Assembly: GCA_016806145.1 (NCBI GenBank)
Contig: CP063166.1
Location: 1,798,001 to 1,862,000, forward strand
Length of the DNA: 64,000 nt
Direction of reading: 5' to 3'
Origin: Variovorax paradoxus
GTDB lineage: Bacteria; Pseudomonadota; Gammaproteobacteria; Burkholderiales; Burkholderiaceae_C
The first letter of the stretch is position 1; each line of letters begins with the position of its first letter. The translations under genes were made by a program, and so were the position numbers. The notes below the pieces were generated by a model. It was given only the letters and a program-made list of their open reading frames with translations. It made no database searches and was not told the origin of the DNA. Shown here one piece after another: positions 1 through 7,867 of the stretch.

Positions 1-772
1 CGGGGTCGAGCGGCTCCAGCGGCGCGCCGCGGTTCATCTCGCGCGACCTGGCGAGCGCCTCGCCCGAGGCCGCGCGGCGCTCCGCCGCGAGCCGGGCGAA
101 GGTGCGCGTGCGGGCGATCCCCACGAGGCTGCCCGAGAGCTGGTTCACGCCCGCCACCGCCTGCTCCGAGCCGCCGAGCAGGCGCGTGAGCGCGCCCGGG
201 CCGCCGTAGACCGGCCCGAGGAAGGCGATGCCCATGGTGTTGCCCCAGCGCAGGTTGCGCTCGTCGAGCCAGCCCTGCTCCTGCGGCGTCAGCGGCGCGC
301 TGTAGCGCGGGCCGGGCGTGTAGACGTCGCTGACGAAGTCGAGGTCGCGCCGCACCCGCAGCGATTCCTCGGGCGACAGCGGGGCCTTGCCGGTCAGGTG
401 ATCGGACAGCCGCTGGCGCTTGTCGTCGATCAGCGATTGCGGCACCTCCTCGGGCCACTTCTCGCACTCGCGCTGGAATTCCCTGGCGCGCATCAGTTCG
501 TCCGTCGGCTCCACGCCGACGGGCCGGTCGGTGCCGGCGGTCCAGCGCACGTACCACGGCTTGGCGTCGAACTCGGCCTTGGCGCGCGCATAGGGCTCGC
601 CGCAGATGCCGGGGCGGCGGCGCACCATCGGCCCCTTGGGCACCTCGAAGGTCAGCACCCGCCCGGGCGTGCCGTTGCCGAGGAAGGGCGGCGTCGTGAG
701 CAGGGAGGACAGCGAGGGCGCGGGCACCGCCTGCCCCGGCGCCTTCTCCTCGTCCTCCGGGATCGAGCTCAT
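1..772 (-). CDS. Candidate type VI effector, N-terminal part only (runs off the window)
   Basis: The reading frame starts at ATG 772-770 and stays open to base 1, giving 257 codons without a stop, so the C-terminal part lies outside. The start shares one base with the stop codon of the upstream DUF4150 gene (TGATG), which implies translational coupling. The visible protein begins MSSIPEDEEK, has a Pro-rich first 50 residues, a charged middle, and a Gly/Ala-rich, mildly hydrophobic stretch around residues 185-230 (NTMGIAFLGPVYGGPG). I do not recognise a catalytic domain. Genes directly after vgrG, DUF2169 and DUF4150 genes usually encode the cargo toxin, so an effector role is inferred from position. 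The toxin domain, and any immunity gene after it, would be beyond the window. A structural or adaptor protein remains possible. Confidence 0.6.
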   Translation of the reverse strand, partial: MSSIPEDEEKAPGQAVPAPSLSSLLTTPPFLGNGTPGRVLTFEVPKGPMVRRRPGICGEPYARAKAEFDAKPWYVRWTAGTDRPVGVEPTDELMRAREFQRECEKWPEEVPQSLIDDKRQRLSDHLTGKAPLSPEESLRVRRDLDFVSDVYTPGPRYSAPLTPQEQGWLDERNLRWGNTMGIAFLGPVYGGPGALTRLLGGSEQAVAGVNQLSGSLVGIARTRTFARLAAERRAASGEALARSREMNRGAPLEPLDP

Positions 773-1119
773 CAGGCGGCCCCGTTCATCTCGCAGAGAT
801 CGCCATGGCGCGCCACGGCGCGGCTCTCGACGAACACCGTCTGCGAACCCGCGACGATCTTCACGTTGCCCGCGCCGAGCGAGACGCCCGAGCGCACGCC
901 GCTGCCCGCGTTGCCCGCCACGCCCTTGACGATGCTGTCGACCATCAGCACCTTCTCGCCGCGCGCGAACACGGTGTGCGAGTAGGCGGCCTGCTCGGGC
1001 GGCAGCATCGAGACGATGTCGAAGGGCACGACCTGGTTGCCGACGATGCAGAAGTCGGGCGCGACGTTGACCACCATGAAGCGCGACTCCGCGTCGGCGA
1101 TGTGTTTCTCGGCGCTCAT
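772..1119 (-). CDS. DUF4150 PAAR-like protein
   Basis: This 115-residue protein resembles the DUF4150 (PAAR-like) family, whose members are thought to sharpen or extend the VgrG spike and carry effectors. The family signs are short beta-rich repeats with many Gly and Val, such as GVSLGAGNVKIVAGS, followed by SQTVFVESRAVARHG and the ending LCEMNGAA. There is no signal peptide and no fused toxin domain, so this is the stand-alone form. Its ATG overlaps the stop of the DUF2169 gene (ATGA), and its own stop overlaps the start of the next gene by one base, so the three genes are probably translated as a coupled unit. Function is inferred from family and position. Confidence 0.8.
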   Translation of the reverse strand: MSAEKHIADAESRFMVVNVAPDFCIVGNQVVPFDIVSMLPPEQAAYSHTVFARGEKVLMVDSIVKGVAGNAGSGVRSGVSLGAGNVKIVAGSQTVFVESRAVARHGDLCEMNGAA

Positions 1120-2282
1120 CCGGTGGTCTCCATGGCTGCCGGTGCGCCGGCGACGTCTTGCGGAAGCGTTCGCTCGAACAGGTCGACCGCGACCGTGTCG
1201 AGCGCCTGGTCGAGCGTGAGCCGCCAGGTCAGGTGCACGAGCATCTCGTCCAGATCGATGTGCACGGTGTCGAGCTTCATCGCCGTGCTGCGCTCGCCGC
1301 CGTCGCCGTCGCGGCACAGCGCCTCGATCCACAGCCGCGGGAGCCGGGCCTCGAGGCCGGGCGTCGAGGCGAAGAAGCCGCTCAGCCGCAGGGATTCGTC
1401 GCCGCGCAGGCCGCCGGCCACGACCTGGTCGGCCGGGGCGTACTGGAAGAAGCGTTCGTCGAAGTCCTCGGCGTAGTCCATGTAGGGCTGGTCGCGCTGG
1501 CGCTCGCGCCAGGCATCGTCGTAGGTCCCGGCCAGCGCGAGGCGCGGCTGCCAGAAGCGCGCGATCGGCGCGAAGCCGGCCGGCCGCGCGTCCTCGTGGT
1601 TGGCCTGCGCGAGCGGCGCGTCGGCGTGCTCGATCTGCGGGCCGGGGAAGGGCCGCTCGAAGGCATGGCGCGCGCCCGGATGCTGCCCCTGCGCCGCGCC
1701 GCCGAACCAGCCGCTGCCGCAGGGGTTGGCCGCGTGGGTGCGCGGCGCGGCCGATGCGTCGTCGTCCGGCTCGAAGCCCCAGCCGCCATAGGCGAGCTCG
1801 TAGCGCAGCGGCACCGCGAGCGCGGGCTGCGGCGCCGACAGGGTGCGCTGCGCGGCCTCGGGCTGCCAGTCCCAATGGCGCGGTCCGGTCAGGCGCAGCG
1901 TCTTGTCCAGCAGCGGCGTTGCGTCGCGATGCAGCTGCAGCCGCGTCTGCCAGGCGTCGCGCGGCGTCCAGTCCAGGGCGTGCGCGGTGCCCGTCAGATA
2001 GACGTCGGCGCCGGGCTTGACCAGCAGCAGATCGGTGGCCGTGCGCAGGCTCGACAGCGCCGGCTGCGCGGCGTCCCAGGCCTCGTCGGCGAAGACCGGG
2101 CCGCGGTGCGAGGCCGCGGGCTCGAGCCGGCCCGGCGCGAGCACGAAGCTCGCGCACAGCACCACCACGTCGTGGAAGCGCCGCCCCCGCGCCATCTTGT
2201 CGAACTGGAAGTGCACGAAGGACGTGGCGTTGCGCAGCTGGCGCAGACGCGGCACGGGGATCGGCGGCGCGGGCTCAGCCAT
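1116..2282 (-). CDS. DUF2169 domain protein, type VI cargo adaptor
   Basis: The 388-residue product matches the DUF2169 family, which is often found between vgrG and PAAR/effector genes and is thought to act as an adaptor or chaperone for loading cargo onto VgrG. Family-like stretches include LRNATSFVHFQFDKMARG near the N terminus, YELAYGGWGFEPDDD in the middle, and a later ANPCGSGWFGG segment. No signal peptide is present, which fits a cytoplasmic role. A longer reading frame begins 27 codons upstream but is low-complexity Arg/Ala. I chose ATG 2282 (MAEPAPPIPV), which overlaps the vgrG end by eight bases. The gene overlaps DUF4150 downstream through ATGA. The exact partner in this operon is not known from sequence. 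Confidence 0.82.
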   Translation of the reverse strand: MAEPAPPIPVPRLRQLRNATSFVHFQFDKMARGRRFHDVVVLCASFVLAPGRLEPAASHRGPVFADEAWDAAQPALSSLRTATDLLLVKPGADVYLTGTAHALDWTPRDAWQTRLQLHRDATPLLDKTLRLTGPRHWDWQPEAAQRTLSAPQPALAVPLRYELAYGGWGFEPDDDASAAPRTHAANPCGSGWFGGAAQGQHPGARHAFERPFPGPQIEHADAPLAQANHEDARPAGFAPIARFWQPRLALAGTYDDAWRERQRDQPYMDYAEDFDERFFQYAPADQVVAGGLRGDESLRLSGFFASTPGLEARLPRLWIEALCRDGDGGERSTAMKLDTVHIDLDEMLVHLTWRLTLDQALDTVAVDLFERTLPQDVAGAPAAMETTG

Positions 2283-4557
2283 GGGCGCCCGACGGGTCGA
2301 TCGCGCCGCCGCCGCCGCCGCCGGCGACCGCGCTCGTGACCGTGCCCAGGACCTGCGTCGCATGGGCCGCCGCGTCGCCGCCGCCCGCGGCCACCTGCTG
2401 GGCGATCGATGCGAGCTGCCCGGCCTTGCCGAGCAGCTCGGCGGGGTTGCCGCCCATCAGCGCGCCGAGGCTGGCCAGCGGGCTGCCCGGCGGCTCGGCC
2501 GGCGGCGCGGTCGGGACCGCCGCGGGCTGCAGCGCCGCCGCGCCGCCGACCGGGTTGAGCCAGATGTGCTCGCCGTTGACGGTCACGTCGTCGCCCTGCG
2601 CGGTGATGTTGATCTTCTTGCCGGTGACCGCGATCGAGCCGTCGGCCTTGAGCTGCACCACCGAGGCGCCCACGCGCAGCGAGATGGTCTTGCCGTCCAT
2701 CTCGATGTGGCTGCCCTTGTCGCCGCCCACCGAGAGCAGGTACTTCTCGCCCACCTTGGTGGTCTGCGTCTTGCCGACCATGGTGTTGTCGACCATGCCC
2801 ACCAGGGTGTTGCGCAGCATGCCGACATTGAACGAGTAGGCCAGCCCGATGTTGACCATCTTGGCCAGACCCACGTTGTGCATGTAGGCCATGCCGATGG
2901 TGCCGAGCTGGTTGCGGCCGACCTTCTTGCTGCGGTCGCGGCCCACCGAGTGGGTCTCGTCGTGCTCGACCTCGATGTCCTGGTTGCGCTCGGCATGCAG
3001 CCACACCTGCTCGGCGCCCTTCTTGTCCTCGAAGCGGAAGGCGTTGGCATTGGCTTCGCTGCCGTCCTCGGTGCTGCGCGAGAGCAGGCCGCTCTGCGTG
3101 GCGTTGGCGGGCAGCTCCCACGGCGGCATGTTGTCGGCGTTGTAGACCCGGCCGGTGACGATCGGCCGGTCGGGGTCGCCGTTCTCGAAGTCGACGATCA
3201 CCTCCTGGCCGATGCGCGGGATCTGGATGCCGCCGAAGTTGGTGCCGGCCCAGGGCGACGACACGCGGACCCAGCACGAGCTGTTCTCGTCCTTCGAGCA
3301 ATAGCGGTTCCAGTGGAAGCTCAGCTTCACGCGGCCGTACTGGTCGGTCCAGAGCTCGCGCCCGGCCGGGCCGGTGACGATCGCGGTCTGCGGGCCGGTG
3401 GTGCGCGGGCGCGGCACGGTGGGCGCGTCGGCGCGGTAGACCTTGCTGGTGGGGATCACCTCGAAGTCGACGCGGCATTCGAACTGTTCCTGCCCCGAGG
3501 CCTCGCCGGGCTCCTGCAGGCGCAGCCGCGCGGCGGTGACGAGGTACTCGCGGTTGGCCTCGTTCTGCGGATGGCGCTCGAGCGTCAGGGTGCAGCCCGG
3601 CACCACCGCGCGCAGATTGCCCGAGCCGTTCGCGCGCTCGCCGCGGCTGCCGGTCTCCTCCATGCGGCGGCGCACCAGCTGCTCGCCTTCGGACTCGACC
3701 GTGTAGTCGCCGGGCCAGCCATAGCGCTCGCGCTCGTTCTGCGCGGTCTTGCGCGGCATCGCGCTGACCTGCTGCAGCCGGGCCTTGGGCCGCTCGAAGT
3801 CGAAGTCGTCGGTGATCCAGCGACCGCTCTGCAGCGCCTCGAAGGCACAGAAGCTGTCGCAGTGCTCCTCGCGCACCGTGTCCTCGGCGGCGTGGAACGG
3901 GATCTTCTCGTAGCCCGCGTTCGCGAAGGGCCGGTGCGCGTCCATCTCGTCGACGATCACCAGCGTGTGCCTGTCCTCGGCATGCTCGAAGTGGAAGTAC
4001 AGCCCCCATTCGTGCAGCAGCCGCGCGACGAAATCGAAATCGGTCTCGCCGTACTGCACCTGGAAATCGCGCGCCGGATAGCTGCGCGAGGCGCGGAGGT
4101 CGAGCGCCAAGCCATAGGGCGAGAGCACCTCGCGCACGATGTCCAGCACCGTCTTGTGCTGGAAGATGCGGTAGTCGCTGCTGCGCGTGGCGAGCGTGAG
4201 CCAGGGCGCGATCTCGGCCTCGTAGAGCGCGCGGCGGTTCTCCAGCCGCAGGAATCGCACCCGCGTGACCAGCCCCGAGAGATGGCGCCACTCGCCGTTC
4301 GCGCCTGGACGGCCGTCGAGCAGGATGTGCACCGCCAGCGGTTCGCCCACGAGCTGCTTGATGGCGATGTTGGCGGCCTGTCGTTCGTTGAGGCCGGGCT
4401 GCTCGCGCGTGCTCAGCGTGACCGTGTAGGCGAACAGCCGGCTCAGTCCTTCGTGTCCCTCGACCGCGACCGGCTCCAGCGCGGGGTTGCCGCCCCATTG
4501 CGGCATCGCAGGCGAAGTGACTCGCAGGACGCGGTTGGCTCGCGAAGCGCTCGGCAT
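2275..4557 (-). CDS. vgrG: Type VI secretion spike protein VgrG
   Basis: The 760-residue product is a Rhs/Vgr-family spike protein. Residues 1 to about 400 form the gp27-like base (for example RDFQVQYGETDFDFVARLL). An OB-fold gp5-like section follows (ELWTDQYGRVKLSFHW, then PRIGQEVIVDFENGDPDRP). A repetitive beta-prism is seen next as GLAYSFNVGMLRNTLVGM-type repeats. After WLNPVGG the last 95 or so residues are an unusual Ala/Gly/Pro-rich tail ending in a six-Gly run. I chose ATG 4557 because AGGGAGAG lies just upstream; an in-frame ATG ten codons earlier is less supported. It heads the operon with the DUF2169, DUF4150 and effector genes. No core type VI apparatus genes are in the window, so this is an orphan cargo module as seen here. 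Confidence 0.93.
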   Translation of the reverse strand: MPSASRANRVLRVTSPAMPQWGGNPALEPVAVEGHEGLSRLFAYTVTLSTREQPGLNERQAANIAIKQLVGEPLAVHILLDGRPGANGEWRHLSGLVTRVRFLRLENRRALYEAEIAPWLTLATRSSDYRIFQHKTVLDIVREVLSPYGLALDLRASRSYPARDFQVQYGETDFDFVARLLHEWGLYFHFEHAEDRHTLVIVDEMDAHRPFANAGYEKIPFHAAEDTVREEHCDSFCAFEALQSGRWITDDFDFERPKARLQQVSAMPRKTAQNERERYGWPGDYTVESEGEQLVRRRMEETGSRGERANGSGNLRAVVPGCTLTLERHPQNEANREYLVTAARLRLQEPGEASGQEQFECRVDFEVIPTSKVYRADAPTVPRPRTTGPQTAIVTGPAGRELWTDQYGRVKLSFHWNRYCSKDENSSCWVRVSSPWAGTNFGGIQIPRIGQEVIVDFENGDPDRPIVTGRVYNADNMPPWELPANATQSGLLSRSTEDGSEANANAFRFEDKKGAEQVWLHAERNQDIEVEHDETHSVGRDRSKKVGRNQLGTIGMAYMHNVGLAKMVNIGLAYSFNVGMLRNTLVGMVDNTMVGKTQTTKVGEKYLLSVGGDKGSHIEMDGKTISLRVGASVVQLKADGSIAVTGKKINITAQGDDVTVNGEHIWLNPVGGAAALQPAAVPTAPPAEPPGSPLASLGALMGGNPAELLGKAGQLASIAQQVAAGGGDAAAHATQVLGTVTSAVAGGGGGGAIDPSGAHG

Positions 4558-4753
4558 GGGCTCTCCCTCTTCGTCCCGGCGTGGCATGGCGCTGCCCGGC
4601 GGGTGTTGACGACCATGCGGTGTTTTTACACGGCCGTTCGGGCGCCGCGATGACCGCGGGCAGGGCCTCGCCGTAGTACGACGCCGGCAATGGGCGAAGG
4701 TCGGCCGGAAAAGTGAGTCGAAAGGATTCGGGTCGCGCCCGCGCGCGCCGGCC

Positions 4754-5506
4754 TCAGGGCGCCGGGACGAGGTGCGAGGCGATCACCGACTGCCACAGCC
4801 GGTAGCCCTCGTCGGTCATGTGCAGCCGGTCGCCGCGGAACAGCTCGGCGCGCGGCTTGCCGTCGGCGCCGAGCATCGGCGTGAAGATGTCGATGTACTC
4901 GCTGTTGGGCAGCCGGTTGAGGTAGGCCGAGACCATGTGGTTGGTCTCGCGGATCAGCGGCATCAGGTGCTCGCGCGAGGGACTGGGCTTGACCGAGACG
5001 AAGCTGATGCGCGCGTCGGGCAGCTCGTTGCGCACCGCGTTGGCGAAGCGCACGAAGGCATCGAGCACCTGCAGCGGCGTGCGGCCCTCGGCGAGGTCGT
5101 TGTCGCCCGCGTAGACGACCACCTGGCGCGGCCGGTAGCGCACCACCAGGTCGTGCGCGAACAGGCTGCAGTCGGCCAGCGTGGAACCGCCGAAGCCGCG
5201 GTTGACGATGCCGGGCACGGTGGCGAAGTCCTGCGAGAGGCGGGTCCACATGCGCACCGTGGAGCTGCCCACGAACACCACGCCGCCGGGCGGCGGCAGG
5301 CCGTCCTGGTCGGCGCGCGCGAAGGCATCGAGCTCGCGGTGCCAGCGCACGCGCGCGGCGAGGTAGTCGGCCGAGGAGACGACCGGGTCGAAGCTGGCGG
5401 CGGGCGGCGGGGCGAGGGCGGGCGCGGCGGACGGGGTCTGGGCCTGGGCGGCGAGCGAGGCCGCCAGCAGGGCCAGCGCGGCGAGCGCGGTCTTCATCGA
5501 GAACAT
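4754..5506 (-). CDS. Secreted SGNH/GDSL-family hydrolase
   Basis: This is a serine esterase-type hydrolase with the SGNH blocks in order: GSSTVRMW with the catalytic Ser near residue 81, a conserved Gly in NRGFGGSTL, the Asn block as GDND, and the catalytic Asp-His as DRLHMTDEGY near the C terminus. The N terminus (MFSMKTALAALALLAASLAAQAQ) is a signal peptide, so the enzyme should act in the periplasm or outside. Starts at 5506 or 5497 are both possible; an upstream ATG at 5539 would put an unlikely Pro-rich stretch before the signal peptide. It lies 88 bases downstream of the anti-sigma gene on the same strand. The substrate (lipid, acetylated glycan or other ester) cannot be told from sequence. 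Confidence 0.82.
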   Translation of the reverse strand: MFSMKTALAALALLAASLAAQAQTPSAAPALAPPPAASFDPVVSSADYLAARVRWHRELDAFARADQDGLPPPGGVVFVGSSTVRMWTRLSQDFATVPGIVNRGFGGSTLADCSLFAHDLVVRYRPRQVVVYAGDNDLAEGRTPLQVLDAFVRFANAVRNELPDARISFVSVKPSPSREHLMPLIRETNHMVSAYLNRLPNSEYIDIFTPMLGADGKPRAELFRGDRLHMTDEGYRLWQSVIASHLVPAP

Positions 5507-5594
5507 GGAGCGGGAAGGAGAAGCGGGCGGGCGGACCATCGGAAAAGCCGAAGCTGGGCAGGGAACGGGCGCCGCGCGCGGCGCCCGCCAGGCC

Positions 5595-6351
5595 TCAGAT
5601 TGTCTTCTCGATCAGCGCGCCCTTGAAGAGCACCGGGCCGGTCGGCCCGCCGGCGCTCGGCACGCCGCCCTTGGGCTCGAGGCTGATCGCGAGCGTGGGC
5701 ACGGCGCGGACGTCGGCTTCGCTGGCCGGCAGCCGCAGGCCCGGCGCGTGGTCGAGCACGCCCAGCGAGCGCGGCGCGCCGCCCGGCGGCAGGGCCCACA
5801 GCTGCAGCGACTTGTCGGCGCCTTCGCTGAAGCCGCCCACGCGCTGCAGCACCAGCTGGCGCTTCTTCGGATCGAAGGTCACGAGCATCGAGGCCGCGTC
5901 CTTGTCGTCGGACAGCACCGCCACGTATTGCACCGCGGGTGCATTGAGCAGCTGGTCGCGCAGGTTCAGGCCGACCGTGACCGCGAGCACCGTGGCCAGC
6001 GCGCCGGCCGCGGTCGCGCCGCGCCACAGCGCGAGGCTGCCGAGCCAGCCGCCCGCGGGCTTGCGCTGCTGGGCGGCCGTGGCCGCCTCGCGCTGGCGGG
6101 TCAGCGAGCTGCGCCTGCTCGGCGTCGATCATGTTGCGGATGCGGGTCCAGACGGCCGGATCGGGCACGACCGGGCTCTGCAGCTCGGTCATGCTGGCGA
6201 GGCGGCCCTGCCAGACCAGCGCGGCGGCGCGCACCGGCGCCTGTTCGCGCGCGAGGGTCTCGAAGCGGCGGCGCGCGCCGCCGCGCAGGGTGCCGAGCGC
6301 GTGGCTCGCGGCCAAGAGCTCCAGCAGTTCGGGATGGGCGGTGAGTTTCAT
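5595..6351 (-). pseudogene. RskA-type anti-sigma factor, interrupted by a frameshift
   Basis: The first frame from ATG 6351 encodes a typical anti-sigma N terminus (HPELLELLAASHALGTLRGG, then a short WTRIRNMI helix). The rest of the family sequence is in another frame: a membrane helix near LALWRGATAAGALATVLAV, and the periplasmic RskA domain (SLQLWALPPGGAPRSLGVL) ending EKTI at 5595. The two join if one base is removed near 6105 (minus-strand context CAGCTCGCTGACC), which would give about 251 residues. Without correction the first frame runs on as a 285-residue Arg/Ala-rich nonsense product to 5494. A real mutation, a sequencing error or, less likely, a recoding site could explain it; no slippery run is evident. 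It sits 22 bases after the ECF sigma gene and would normally hold that sigma factor at the inner membrane. Confidence 0.78.
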
Positions 6352-6373
6352 GGCAAGGCTACTTTCTCTGCGC

Positions 6374-6949
6374 CTACGCGAAGCGTCCCATGCAGACGCG
6401 CAGTTTCTCCAGGCCGCGCCGGATCCAGGTCTTGACCGTGCCCAGCGGCAGCTTGAGCTGGTCGGCCAGTTCGCCATGGCTGAGCTCGCGCAGGTAGGCC
6501 AGGCTGACCACCTCGCGCTGCCGGGCCTCGAGCTGGCTCAGGCACTGGTGCAGCGCCCAGGCCTGCTCGCTGGCATCGGCCGTGTCGGCCGGGTTCGGGG
6601 CATCCGACTCGAGGGTGTCGGCCATCAGCTCGTCGAATTCCTGCGTGAGCTGGGCCCGGTCGGCGGTGCGGCGGCGCAGCAGGTCGAGCGCGCGGCTGCG
6701 CACGATCAGCCCGAGCCAGGCCAGGGGCGGACTCAGGCTTGCACGGTAGTCGCCGGCCACGCGCCAGACGGTCAGAAAACTTTCCTGCAGGACATCCTCG
6801 GCCCATTCGCGCTGGCGTACCACGCGCATCGCGAGGCCCATGAGCTTCGGGGCGGTCCGGTCGTACAGGAGGCGCAGGGCGGCTTCGTCGCGATGGCCGA
6901 TCCGGTCGATCAGCGCCATCAGCTCGGCGTCGGGGCTGGGTGCGGTCAT
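6374..6949 (-). CDS. ECF-type RNA polymerase sigma factor
   Basis: The product (191 residues from MTAPSPDAEL) is a sigma-70 family factor of the extracytoplasmic-function class, similar to those paired with RskA anti-sigma factors. Region 2 is visible as EWAEDVLQESFLTVWRVAGD and region 4 as LSQLEARQREVVSLAYLRE followed by LSHGELADQLKLPLGTVKTW. An in-frame ATG at 6967 has AGGGA upstream, but that AGGGA falls about where transcription would begin from the motif at 6986-7012, so I prefer 6949; this choice is not certain. The gene is followed by the anti-sigma gene and faces the DUF3455 lipoprotein gene. The matched motifs on both sides of the shared upstream region suggest it activates itself and the lipoprotein gene. 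Confidence 0.9.
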   Translation of the reverse strand: MTAPSPDAELMALIDRIGHRDEAALRLLYDRTAPKLMGLAMRVVRQREWAEDVLQESFLTVWRVAGDYRASLSPPLAWLGLIVRSRALDLLRRRTADRAQLTQEFDELMADTLESDAPNPADTADASEQAWALHQCLSQLEARQREVVSLAYLRELSHGELADQLKLPLGTVKTWIRRGLEKLRVCMGRFA

Positions 6950-6985
6950 TCGCCGATTGTGGGGCATCGCTTCGCATCCCTGGAA

Positions 6986-7012
6986 TACGCCCGCTCGGGC
7001 GCGCCGGATTCA
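6986..7012 (-). promoter_or_regulatory. Putative ECF promoter of the sigma gene
   Basis: On the minus strand, TGAATCC at 7012-7006 is followed after 16 bases by CGTA at 6989-6986. The same two words with the same 16-base spacing occur on the plus strand of this gap. Transcription would start near 6979, shortly before the sigma gene. CGT-containing -10 elements are common among ECF factors, so autoregulation is the likely reading. Confidence 0.6.
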
Positions 7013-7032
7013 ACCGCTTTCTTCGCCGCGGC

Positions 7033-7059
7033 TGAATCCGTTGCCGCATCGCGCGCGTA
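7033..7059 (+). promoter_or_regulatory. Putative ECF promoter of the DUF3455 lipoprotein gene
   Basis: TGAATCC at 7033-7039 is followed after exactly 16 bases by CGTA at 7056-7059, matching the minus-strand copy at 6986-7012 in both words and spacing. Transcription would begin near 7066, leaving a leader of about 84 bases before the ATG at 7150. The duplication of motif and spacing in a short divergent gap is the main evidence. Confidence 0.6.
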
Positions 7060-7149
7060 CAGGCACAAGAGGCCGTCGAAATCCACGACAACAACGGACC
7101 GCTTCTTTCTTTCTCCTCTCCCGAAGCCGATCTGAAAAAGGAAACGATC

Positions 7150-7707
7150 ATGCACATCCGCACCCTGAACGCCCTGGCCGCCGCGCTGGCCGTGCTTGGG
7201 CTCGCCGCCTGCTCCGGCATGGGCGCCAAGCCCGCCGCGACGTTCTCGCAGGCCTCCCTGCCCGACGCGGTGAAGGTGCCGGCCGGTCACATGGTGGTCA
7301 TGGAAACCGTGGGCACCGGCGACATCACCTACGAATGCCGCGTCAAGGCCAACGCCGCCGGCCAGTACGAGTGGTTCTTCGTCGGCCCCGACGCGAAGCT
7401 GTGGGACCGCGGCGGCAAGCAGGTCGGCAAGTACTACGGCCCGCCCGCCACCTGGGAGAGCGCCGACGGCTCGAAGGTCACGGCCACGCAGGTCGCCGTC
7501 GCGCCGAACGGCACGGGCAACATCCCGCACCAGCTGGTGAAGGCCAACCCGGCCACGGGCGCCGGCGCCATGCAGAACGTGAGCTACATCCAGCGCGTGG
7601 CGACCCAGGGCGGCGTCGCGCCGGCCGCGGCCTGCGGCGCCTCGAACATGGGCCAGAAGCAGGTCGTGAAGTACCAGGCCGACTACATCTTCTACCGCGC
7701 GGGCTGA
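7150..7707 (+). CDS. DUF3455 domain lipoprotein
   Basis: The 185-residue protein has a lipoprotein signal peptide with lipobox LAAC (Cys at about residue 21), so it should be lipid-anchored in the envelope. The rest matches the DUF3455 family as I know it: a MVVMETVGTGDITYECR segment, QYEWFFVGPDAKLWDRGG, and a C-terminal KYQADYIFYRAG. No catalytic residues are known for the family. AAAAAGGAAACG provides a ribosome site before ATG 7150, and a strong terminator follows the stop, so it is probably a single-gene transcript. It is divergent from the ECF sigma gene and carries that sigma factor's apparent promoter motif, so I infer it is a target of the same stress response. Its role there is unknown. 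Confidence 0.85.
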   Translation: MHIRTLNALAAALAVLGLAACSGMGAKPAATFSQASLPDAVKVPAGHMVVMETVGTGDITYECRVKANAAGQYEWFFVGPDAKLWDRGGKQVGKYYGPPATWESADGSKVTATQVAVAPNGTGNIPHQLVKANPATGAGAMQNVSYIQRVATQGGVAPAAACGASNMGQKQVVKYQADYIFYRAG

Positions 7708-7727
7708 GTCGCTCGCGCGCCTTGAAG

Positions 7728-7750
7728 ACCGGGGGCTCGCCCCCGGTTTT
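7728..7750 (+). terminator. Rho-independent terminator after the DUF3455 gene
   Basis: ACCGGGGG at 7728-7735 pairs perfectly with CCCCCGGT at 7740-7747 around a CTCG tetraloop, and a short T run follows. It lies 20 bases after the lipoprotein stop. Confidence 0.85.
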
Positions 7751-7867
7751 CCGTTGCGCCGCCGCCCCTGCCGGCCCCCCTTTTGGGTGGGTCGTTTGAA
7801 ACATTTGTGAACGTATACTGCCCCGCACAAAACAGGAGCGGGAGCGCCGAGGCGCGCGGGGCGGAGC

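Noticed and set aside
4580..4620. TGGCAT...TGC sequence resembling a sigma-54 promoter near vgrG
   Set aside because: It is on the strand facing away from vgrG and the spacing between the two words is one base too short.
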